NCBI GenBank assembly: GCA_001970955.1
Contig: MPUH01001141.1
Location: 1 to 23,076, forward strand
Length of the DNA: 23,076 bases
Direction: 5' to 3'
From: Stentor coeruleus
Taxonomy: Eukaryota; Ciliophora; Heterotrichea; Heterotrichida; Stentoridae
Translations under genes and position numbers: made by a program
Notes under the pieces: generated by a model
Seen by the model: only the letters and a program-made list of their open reading frames with translations
What the model was told of the DNA's origin: nothing
Database searches by the model: none
Part shown: positions 16,266-23,076 of the stretch, piece by piece
How positions within the stretch are numbered: position 1 is the first letter of the stretch
Layout of the letters: each line of letters opens with the position of its first letter

Positions 16266-17273
16266 ATGAAAAAAATAGCTTCAGTGATAAAAACAGCAAC
16301 TGGTGAAATGGTTATTTCAGGACCTTTGCCTGCACATGAAGATTTATCATATTTTGATCTTGGGGCAAGTATACATTTCACAGCATTTGAGCTTGGAAGA
16401 AATCTTAAAAACTATAGAAAATTGAGTTTGAATTCATTGATCAAAGAATTTCATGTATAAAATATACAGGCAGTGAAAATTATTTTTGAGCAAGGAAAAT
16501 ACTTACAAATGTATGCTGGGACTGGAAAGATGGAAATGTATTTGAATAGATATGAAGATTGTTTACCTTGTATTATATATATAGATAAAAGAAATCTTGT
16601 ACATCATGATCCATATATCAATGCTAGTTATATATCAGGAATTGATTACCCTGAGCAAAAGGATTTGTATATTGCCACACAAGCACCTTTACCATATACA
16701 ATCTCTCATTTCTGGCATATGGTCCTAAACCAGCAAGTTGGGAGTATTTTCACCCTCTGTCAGCCTCTAGAAATAAAAAAAGTAACTACCACAAAGGGAA
16801 GATGTGAAGAATATTGGCCTGCTCAAGGGAAAAAAGCTACCTTCAACGATCTTACAATTGAAAATAAACAAGAATCAAACCTAAAAAGCCGACAAGAACG
16901 TGAAATCGAAATAACATATCAAGACAAAAAATGGACAACAAAGCAAATCCATTTCACAAATTGGCCTGACAAAAGCATTCCATCTGAAAAAGATGACCTT
17001 GAACAACTTGTCAATGAACTACAAAACGAAGAAAAGAAAAAAAAGAAAATAATCATCCATTGTAGTGCTGGTGTTGGGAGAACTGGAACATTATTAGCTT
17101 TGACACAATTGAAAACTTTGATTGATTATCAAAAAAATAATGGATTAGATTTGGGAATTTCAGTATTTTCTATTGTTAGAAGGCTTAGGGAACAAAGAGT
17201 TTTTTCTGTACAGACCATTGAACAATATGAAATGATTAATGACTTTGTGGAAAAATGGGTAAATAGGAAATAG
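16266..17273 (+). CDS. Classical protein tyrosine phosphatase
   Basis: The gene has two exons, 16266-16454 and 16470-17273, separated by the 15-nt intron 16455-16469, and encodes 330 aa. Splicing joins ..KEFH|AVKII.. in phase 0; unspliced, the frame stops at once. This is a single classical PTP domain that hydrolyses phosphotyrosine. All key motifs are present: the substrate-recognition NRYED (~90), DPYINASYI (~110), the WPD loop (W228-D230), the P-loop HCSAGVGRTG with catalytic Cys261 and Arg267, and the Q-loop region REQRVFSVQTIEQY. Catalysis therefore looks intact. There is no signal peptide, transmembrane span or extra domain, so it is a cytosolic enzyme. The length is normal for an isolated catalytic domain with a short N-terminal extension. 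The stop is TAG. Confidence 0.94.
16455..16469 (+). other. 15-nt spliceosomal intron
   Basis: GTATAAAATATACAG sits in the PTP gene between FH and AV codons (phase 0). Retained, it introduces an in-frame TAA; removed, it restores a complete PTP domain. Confidence 0.95.
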
Positions 17274-17371
17274 ATTTAGTTAATGAGTTTAAGTTATAGA
17301 AATAAGAAAATATTATGTTTTGACATTACAGATTATTATAAGTTTTAATTTAGATAATGATTTGTATAATA

Positions 17372-17514
17372 AGTAGATTTTTTATTTAACATTAAGAATT
17401 TAGATTGCATTTATTAATAATTATTAAATACCGTATCAATAANCTACAACTTTTTATTTAACATTAAGAATTTAGATTGCATTTATTAATAATTATTAAA
17501 TACCGTATCAATAA
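17372..17514. repeat. ~64-bp direct duplication around an N (probable contig join)
   Basis: 17379-17442 recurs at 17451-17514, with the single N at 17443 followed by a few unmatched bases. It lies between two convergent genes; the second copy just overlaps the stop codon of the TSNAXIP1-like gene. It is probably an unmerged contig overlap. Confidence 0.82.
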
Positions 17515-18428
17515 CTATCATTAGAATTGATACTTATTCTACTAAGATTCATCGAGTCTTCAGAGTTTTTTTTATCATTTTGTTTGCCTAGAACTTTATG
17601 AAGACTTATTCCTTTTTCTTTTAGCGTTCGCATTATTTTGTTAAGTTTTTTCTCTTTGATTAAAAGTTCTTTGTTTTTTTTATCAAGTCCATCAATCATA
17701 GAATTCTTAGTCCTAAGTTCTTTAACTAATGGTATTGAATCTGGAGCCCCATCAATAAATTTTATATTCCTTTTATAATCTTTCCAGAACTCATTTTCTT
17801 CTTTAAGTTTAGTGTTTTCATTTAATAATTCAATATTTTCTGTTGACAACTTTTTCAGTTTGGCTTCTAATGATTTTCTACTATTTTCAACATCTTTTAT
17901 ATTTTCTTTTAGAAAATCAATTTCATTCTTATAGCTTACTATTTGCTTTGTTAATTCATTTTCTTTAAAACTAAAATCTTTATTCAACGCTTCAACAAGT
18001 TTTAACCTTATTTTTTCAAGAACAGGACCATAGGTATCAATTACTATAATCTTTTCAAATATGTTTAAGTAAATTTTTAGTATTTGGGCTTCATCTTTTA
18101 CCTTAAGGCCTTTAAGTTTTTCTTCGATTTTTACTTCAAAATACTTACTTAAATTGTGAGAATCAACAATTGGAATCATTGAGGTTTTTGTTTTAAAGGA
18201 TTCTGATTTATCAAAAGTCAGATCTGTTGATTTTTTTAATTTTCTAGTATTACCTTGGATTTTTGATAGTCTGTCTAAGCCTATTTCTGGTTTAATTATA
18301 TTAGAAATACTGATATCTGCTTTGTTTGTACTTTTGTTCCTTATCAATTTTGAATAAGGTGATAAGAACTTATATGACATTGTTATCACTTTTTGTGGAG
18401 ACTTCAAATCTGAGCCTAAGTTGCTCAT
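17508..18428 (-). CDS. TSNAXIP1-like coiled-coil protein
   Basis: The protein has 306 aa. The N-terminal ~100 residues are basic and Ser/Thr-rich, probably disordered. Residues ~117-145, ILKIYLNIFEKIIVIDTYG followed by PVLEKIRLKL, resemble the start of the TSNAXIP1 N-terminal domain (pattern Y..vF..vI..f.tYgplL..Ik.eyd), which is found in many flagellate and ciliate proteins. A coiled coil occupies ~150-215 and another ~235-275. A segment DGAPDSIPLVKELRTKNSMI between them is also common in that family. TSNAXIP1 is associated with ciliated cells and testis in animals; a ciliary role here is inference. The family call rests on a short motif. The stop is TGA, one of two genes here to use it. Confidence 0.78.
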   Translation of the reverse strand: MSNLGSDLKSPQKVITMSYKFLSPYSKLIRNKSTNKADISISNIIKPEIGLDRLSKIQGNTRKLKKSTDLTFDKSESFKTKTSMIPIVDSHNLSKYFEVKIEEKLKGLKVKDEAQILKIYLNIFEKIIVIDTYGPVLEKIRLKLVEALNKDFSFKENELTKQIVSYKNEIDFLKENIKDVENSRKSLEAKLKKLSTENIELLNENTKLKEENEFWKDYKRNIKFIDGAPDSIPLVKELRTKNSMIDGLDKKNKELLIKEKKLNKIMRTLKEKGISLHKVLGKQNDKKNSEDSMNLSRISINSNDSY

Positions 18429-18520
18429 TTTCTTAATTATATATTCTAATGAAAAAGATTACACTAGGTTTTATTATCATCCATGATAACTTTTCAACAT
18501 TTTTCGTATTATTTTTTATT

Positions 18521-20020
18521 TCAAAATGCTTTATACACATTTTTTTCTTCAACAATTTTAGTAACTTTGACCCAGTCATTTATGTTTCCAAGATCTTCGA
18601 AATACTCATAAGCATCTTCGAACTCATTTGTAATATCTTGGCTTTTACATGGTGCAATCACATAATCCTTATTTATTTTAAGTGAATCATGGTTTTTTAG
18701 CATACTTTTTACATCTTCTTCCTCATCGTCAGCAAGTATTTTCAAATATTTCCCTAATCTATACTTACTAGCTACAATCGAGCAAGCAATTCGAACATTA
18801 ACAATTTCATCAAAGCACAAATCCGAAAAAATTTTCCTAAAAAACTCAATTTCACAACAAATCCCAGCAACATAAGCTAAAACAATCCTAATCTTATACC
18901 CTTTGCTCATCATTTTCCCAATACTCATCTGTATTTCACTATCCCATTCATTATTAATCCCCCATATATCCTTTATAATATTCCCAAGAGCTTTAGCTGC
19001 TTTAATTCTAACAGCTTCAGTTTTTTCTTCACATAATAATAATGATATAGGTAAAATTTCCTGCATCCAAAGATTGACACTGACACTTTTGGCTATTTTT
19101 AATAGATTTTTAGCGATTTTAACATTGATTCTCCAGTTTAAGTTGTAGGTTTGTATACGTTTGTAAGTTCCAAGAAACTGTTGTTGTAAAGATGGATCGA
19201 TTTTACAGATGAATAAACCTAGATTGCTGATAGCTTCAATTTTTACTATATCTGTGTCTCGTAAAAGATTTTTGTAGATGGGGACTAAGGAGTTGCAGGT
19301 GGTTTGGTTGAGATTTGAGATGAAAAAACTTATGGTCCCAGTAGCTTTGGCTCGAACAGAGGACTGAGGGTTGTTAAGAAGGTTAATCCATATCTCATAT
19401 ATTTGAGGTCTCAAATCTATAAACTTCCTATAAATCCCCGGCAAGTAATACGCCAGTTGTGCAGCTTGTGGGTAGTCACTCAAGCTAATAAATTCTGCAC
19501 ACTTAATCAAACTCTCTTCTAAACAATCCATATAAAACAAAAACTTGCCAAGTGAAAAATAAGCCGCCTGAGCCACAAGCAAATTTTTATCCACAGTCAA
19601 ATTCTTAAACACCCCAACAAGCATCCTCTTAACCTTCCCCCCAGCAACCGCAGCAATTTCTGGTACATTTAAAGCACAAATTTTCCTAATCCCCCAGTTA
19701 TCATCTTTACAAAACGCACAAAAAATCTCAGCCGCCAACCCATTTACCACAAACACATCGAAACTTGACATAAAAAACACAAGCGTCCTGCACATTTTCA
19801 TCCTAAATTCCATCGAGCTTTTCGCATTTGTCATAAAAAAGTTTATCATCATACTTTGAATCTCTTGAGGAAGCTGAGGACACTGTGTATAATTATCTAA
19901 ACTCCAAGGAATTTCTATGATTTCTGAAGGACTTCTATTAATAACAGCATTATAAGAGTCGATTTTGCTTGTGAAAACTGCTGAGTCGTAAGGCTCACCA
20001 TCACTTATTGGCTGTGTCAT
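18521..20020 (-). CDS. HEAT-repeat phosphatase scaffold, PPP4R1/PR65-like
   Basis: The protein has 499 aa, mostly alpha-helical HEAT repeats from ~55 to ~430, of ~38-40 residues each. Typical repeat pieces are NWGIRKICALNVPEIAAVAG, LLVAQAAYFSLGKFLFYM, SSVRAKATGTISFFISNL, DIVKIEAISNLGLFICKI, EAVRIKAAKALGNIIKDI and VNVRIACSIVASKYRLG. The D-x-W-G-(I/V)-R-K-x-C-A block and the V-R-x-A-A/x-x-x-L-G repeats resemble PP4 regulatory subunit 1 and the related PP2A scaffold A subunit, which hold the catalytic phosphatase. The ~55-residue N-terminus and acidic C-terminal tail (DDEEEDVKSM.., NEFEDAYEYFEDLG) are less conserved. Only 92 bp separate it from the next minus-strand gene, leaving little room for that gene's promoter. 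The stop is TGA. Confidence 0.82.
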   Translation of the reverse strand: MTQPISDGEPYDSAVFTSKIDSYNAVINRSPSEIIEIPWSLDNYTQCPQLPQEIQSMMINFFMTNAKSSMEFRMKMCRTLVFFMSSFDVFVVNGLAAEIFCAFCKDDNWGIRKICALNVPEIAAVAGGKVKRMLVGVFKNLTVDKNLLVAQAAYFSLGKFLFYMDCLEESLIKCAEFISLSDYPQAAQLAYYLPGIYRKFIDLRPQIYEIWINLLNNPQSSVRAKATGTISFFISNLNQTTCNSLVPIYKNLLRDTDIVKIEAISNLGLFICKIDPSLQQQFLGTYKRIQTYNLNWRINVKIAKNLLKIAKSVSVNLWMQEILPISLLLCEEKTEAVRIKAAKALGNIIKDIWGINNEWDSEIQMSIGKMMSKGYKIRIVLAYVAGICCEIEFFRKIFSDLCFDEIVNVRIACSIVASKYRLGKYLKILADDEEEDVKSMLKNHDSLKINKDYVIAPCKSQDITNEFEDAYEYFEDLGNINDWVKVTKIVEEKNVYKAF

Positions 20021-20071
20021 GTTTTTATAATGGATTTAGGAAATTATTAACATTTTTTATTAAGTATTACC

Positions 20072-20610
20072 TTATATAATTGAGCAAGCATTACTACATG
20101 AGCAAGTTTCAGGGTTTTTTTCAACATTTATTTCCCCTGAGGTGATGTTTTGCCCGATACTCCCTTCAAGACGATCGATTATGTTTTTGAGGTCGTTGTT
20201 TTGGATTTTTTTTATTTTTAGAAGCTCTTGAGTTGACCCAATTTCTTGAGACACTTTGCCGATGTTGTCTTGAAGTGTTGATACTTTGGAAAGAAGTTTG
20301 CAGTGAAGACAAGTGTCGGATGATGAGTCATGAGATNGTTAGGAAATTATGAGGGTTTTTGAGAAATTTTATGAAGTTAAGAGGCTTTTTAAGTGCCGGA
20401 TGATGAGTCATGAGATATGTATTTCAGCTGTGAAACCATATCGAAATCGATGCCTAAATTTTGGATGATTTCTTTTAGTTGGATATCTTCACAGCATTCT
20501 TCAACTTCAGGTTCTGGAGATAGTGGCTTAACTTCAGAAGTGTTTTGGATGTCAGAGTTAGGTCTACTGACAAGTATTTGAGGATATTTTGCTGTAGGTA
20601 GTCCTTCCAT
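20072..20610 (-). CDS. Small Cys-containing protein, split by an assembly join
   Basis: As given, the frame from the ATG at 20610 stops at 20389, and a second frame in the same register runs from the N at 20337 to a TAA at 20072. A 26-bp overlap (20311-20336 and 20391-20416, one mismatch) shows that the two parts belong together. Collapsing the duplicate by dropping 20311-20390 gives one 152-aa frame. The mismatch makes one codon Asp or Gly. The N-terminal half is acidic and Pro-rich (SPEPEVEECCEDIQL). The second half has CLHC, a short helix or coiled coil (STQELLKIKKIQNNDLKNII) and a terminal CSCSNAC cluster. The domain is not recognised. The 53 bases after the N (20338-20390) are unexplained, possibly a faulty contig tip or an allelic variant. 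Confidence 0.6.
20311..20416. repeat. 26-bp duplicated ends around an N with 54-bp intervening segment
   Basis: The 26 bases before the N at 20337 recur at 20391-20416 with one difference (aagtgtcgg / aagtgccgg). Unlike the other three joins, 53 unique bases sit between the N and the second copy, and they bring in an in-frame stop. Confidence 0.82.
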
Positions 20611-21371
20611 TGTTTATGATTAATTGTAATTTTTAAATTTTATGTGGATTTGGTTTGAGGATACACTGAAATGTTTAGGAAGTTATAAAAATTTTTAGCA
20701 GAAAATGTGTTGATTTAGGTAAGAAAAATTTATGGAAAAGCTTAGATTAGGATTTTTGTATGAAAAAAAGTGATTTTTTGTTAAGTGGTTTTTAGAAAAT
20801 GAGTATTGGGTTTGATTTTTTTATATATCAGTGGGGAGTTCAATTTGTAAGAAAAACTATGTTTTAATAATTTGTGGATTATTTTTAGTAATTTATATTG
20901 GATTCTGAGTATTTTTTTTGAGAGTAGAACAAGTTTTTAATGCATTTTATGTGGATGAATTAGTAATTTGTGGTGGATTTAGTAAGTTTTTGCTTATGAA
21001 ATAGTAAATTAATTTCTTCAAAAGATTTATTTTTTTTTTAGTTAAGTTTTGGGTTTGTATTAAACATAGGAATAACAAATAATACAACTTTTAAATTCAT
21101 TTTTTATAATTTATAGTCAAATTTACTATTATTTATTCGCATATTTTATCAAAACCCAACATNCTATTATTTATTCGCATATTTTATCAAAACCCAACAT
21201 AATTAATCAGCAATAAAACTTATTTAATATTACATAATAATCTATCTTGAAAGTTCTCTTATATATTTATTATTAAAATCGCATCATCCATTAATAAACC
21301 TAAACACTATATTAAAATTGTATTTTGTCTATATTTCTTATCCAAATCCTAAATGAAAATCTTCAATAAAA
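20611..21371. other. Divergent intergenic region with composition switch
   Basis: This separates the small Cys-containing gene (-) from the CDPK-like gene (+). 20640-~21050 is G-rich and C-poor on the plus strand (15 G, 2 C in 20941-21000), while ~21060-21371 is C-over-G (11 C, 3 G in 21241-21300). It holds the duplicated contig join at 21126-21200. No gene, RNA or other repeat is visible. Confidence 0.6.
21126..21200. repeat. 37-bp exact direct duplication around an N (probable contig join)
   Basis: 21126-21162 and 21164-21200 are identical, with a single N at 21163 between them. It is in non-coding DNA upstream of the CDPK-like gene and is probably an unmerged contig overlap. Confidence 0.88.
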
Positions 21372-22817
21372 ATGGGTTGTACTAAGTCTAAATTAGAAGA
21401 AATCGTAGTTCAAAAGAACTTTGCAGATACCACCACTTCATCTGGGCTACAATCTGCAAGAAGACCTCGCAAGAATATTTTCGGGGCAATGCAAGCTAGT
21501 TCTATAACAGATCATTATGAAATCTTAAAAGCAATAGGAAGTGGGCCTCTTGCAACATTATTTTACGCAAAACATATTCAAACACAAGAATATAGAACTC
21601 TACGTGAAATCAATAAGATGATGTTAAAAGATGATGCAGCATCTATAGTCCAAGAAGTTAGCATCCTTAAAGATTTAGACCATCCAAATGTCCTAAAAGT
21701 ATATGAAGCTATAGAAACTCAAAGAAGCGTTTATATAGCTTTGGAGTATATATCAGGACAATCTTTACAAGAAAAAGTTAAAAACACTGGCTGTGAGACA
21801 ATGCTAGCCAGGGTAATGCTAGACTTATTTTCCGCTTTAGCTTACCTTCATACAAAAGGTATAGTCCACTGCAATATTGCCCCTGAAAACATAGTCCAAA
21901 CTGCAGGTGAAGGTTACGACGTCATAACAAAGCTCGTAGGATTCACAGCAGCTCAACGTATGAATGACAAGCAAGAAATCAACTTAAAAAAGCTTCGTTA
22001 CCAATACGCAGCCCCAGAACTCCTCAAAGGTGAATTTGATGAAAAAGCTGATATTTGGAGCTGTGGAGTTTTATTATACGATCTACTTGTAGGTCGTTTA
22101 CCATATCCAGGAAAAACAAAAACTGGGATAATTGAATGTATACTTAATGGTGACATAGATTTCACAAGTAGTATGTTTACATCTTTATCATACAACGCTC
22201 AAGATCTTATAAAAAACATGCTAAATATTGACCCTCTTCGTCGTCCTACAGCTATACAAAATCTTATGCACCCAATGCTAAATGCAAGTAAATATAAAAT
22301 TTCAGTATCTTTAGATGCTATAAAAAAACTTAGGGTTTTCAAAGTAATTTCTAAATAGGTCAGTAGTAGAGCAGCAAGGTCAATACTAGCGAAAATGAAT
22401 TTTAAATTAGGAAAAGAGGATCATGAGATTATAAATTATTTTAAAGAAATTGATGAGAATTTTGATGGAAGGGTTAGTAGGAATGAACTTATTGAAGCTT
22501 TTGATAGATTAGGAATTGATATTTCTGGAGAAGTTGATGAGATTATGTGCAATATGGATATTGATGGAAATGGATATATTGATTATTCTGAGCTTAAGGT
22601 TACTTTAACAGAATGGGGTGAGGAATTAAAGGAAAAAAACCTTGTTAGATGTTTTAAGGTTGTAGATGGGAAGATATCTATTGATTCATTGAGAATTGAA
22701 CTTATTGATATTAAACAGTTGGATTGGATAAGATTTTTACAGGATTGTCCTAATGATGGAATTTCAATTACCTTAACAGCGTTGAAGAATTATTTGAAGT
22801 TTAATATTTCTCAGTAA
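21372..22817 (+). CDS. Calcium-dependent protein kinase-like pseudokinase with EF-hands
   Basis: The gene has two exons, 21372-22343 and 22359-22817, joined by removing the 15-nt intron 22344-22358, and encodes 476 aa. MGCTKSK at the N-terminus fits dual myristoylation/palmitoylation (G2, C3, S6). Residues ~49-303 have the protein-kinase fold with an intact APE (YAAPELL), DIWSCGVLLYDLL and LRRPTA. The catalytic residues are replaced: the beta3 Lys is Arg78 (TLREINK), HRD is H166-C167-N168, the catalytic-loop Lys is Ala170, and DFG is G190-F191-T192. The third glycine of the G-loop is Ala61. It is therefore predicted to be inactive or nearly so. A junction helix (RVFKVSSRAARSILAKM) leads to EF-hand 1 (D356-E367) and EF-hand 2 (391-402), both canonical. 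EF-hands 3 and 4 are degenerate (FKVVDGKIS; DCPNDGIS). It is probably a membrane-tethered calcium-responsive scaffold or allosteric regulator. Confidence 0.92.
22344..22358 (+). other. 15-nt spliceosomal intron
   Basis: GTAATTTCTAAATAG lies in phase 0 between the kinase domain and the EF-hand domain. Retained, it ends the protein at its own TAG before the EF-hands; removed, it gives a normal CDPK junction helix. Confidence 0.94.
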
Positions 22818-22988
22818 TAATTGGGATTGAGTTTAAATTAGATATTTGTGTTGTGCTTTTGATTATAAATGAATTTTGTTTTTAATTTCATTAGGAAGTT
22901 TATGAGACAAATTCTTATAAAAATAAAAGCGTCTAAATAAATATTAAGCATATACACAAAAACATAATATTTCAAACTAAATACACTA

Positions 22989-23075
22989 TTAATATGTAAT
23001 CGGCGTTCTAGTCTTACTTGAAAGATACCCAACAACAGTATGTCTTTTATTCCTAACTCGCATGTTTGTCAAAAT
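22989..23075 (-). CDS. Possible C-terminal end of a further gene (partial)
   Basis: On the minus strand a frame open from the window edge encodes 28 residues (ILTNMRVRNKRHTVVGYLSS, then KTRTPITY) and ends at TAA. The stretch is clearly richer in G+C than the AT-rich DNA at 22818-22988, and its position fits a gene converging on the CDPK-like gene. It is too short for family recognition and may be chance. Confidence 0.35.
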   Translation of the reverse strand: MLTNMRVRNKRHTVVGYLSSKTRTPITY

Positions 23076-23076
23076 T

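Noticed and set aside
18449..18685. A 78-residue plus-strand frame over the start of one gene and the end of another
   Set aside because: It is antisense to the well-supported HEAT-repeat gene and shows only Phe/Ile-rich composition.
22838..23035. A 65-residue minus-strand frame
   Set aside because: It starts at TTG, is rich in Ile/Phe/Tyr as expected from random AT-rich DNA, and overlaps the more codon-like partial frame at the edge.
1..23076. Reassigned stop codons, as in many ciliates
   Set aside because: TAA, TAG and TGA all end full-length genes at sensible positions, and no conserved domain contains an in-frame stop except where a 15-nt intron or the join at 20337 explains it.

Overview
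The window looks like macronuclear DNA of a heterotrich ciliate, most likely Stentor or a close relative. Three genes can only be read through by removing introns of exactly 15 nt that begin GTA and end AG (9868-9882, 16455-16469, 22344-22358). Introns this small are the known hallmark of Stentor. TAA, TAG and TGA all close otherwise convincing genes, so the standard genetic code applies, as in Stentor and unlike most other ciliates. The DNA is very AT-rich, genes are dense on both strands, and every recognisable protein is eukaryotic. There is no sign of bacterial operons, viruses or transposons.

Layout, left to right: the 3' end of a TRP/polycystin-like cation channel (+, cut by the window edge); two paralogous zinc-finger/coiled-coil proteins of unknown role (-); a DHHC palmitoyltransferase with only three visible membrane spans (+); a thioredoxin-fold-like coiled-coil protein (-); an eIF4B-like translation factor full of tandem repeats (-); a small spliced basic protein (+); an RCC1-repeat protein (-); an LRR protein with an MGC N-terminus (+); a long coiled-coil protein (+); a spliced classical tyrosine phosphatase (+); a TSNAXIP1-like coiled-coil protein (-); a HEAT-repeat PPP4R1/PR65-like phosphatase scaffold (-); a small Cys-containing protein broken by an assembly join (-); a spliced CDPK whose kinase domain has lost its catalytic residues (+); and possibly the C-terminal end of one more gene at the right edge (-).

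No operon or single pathway ties the genes together. Several themes recur: signalling (channel, CDPK-like pseudokinase, PTP, PP4 scaffold), membrane anchoring (two MGC N-termini and an acyltransferase that could in principle modify such proteins), and cytoskeletal-type coiled coils. Tandem duplications inside genes keep periods divisible by three.

Four single N characters (10207, 17443, 20337, 21163) each sit next to a direct duplication of 26-92 bp. These look like unmerged overlapping contig ends rather than biology, and one of them splits a gene. Intergenic DNA has a strong strand asymmetry: 5' flanks are C-rich and G-poor on the mRNA strand and 3' flanks are the reverse. The sign therefore flips inside divergent intergenic regions near 5085, 12745 and 21055.
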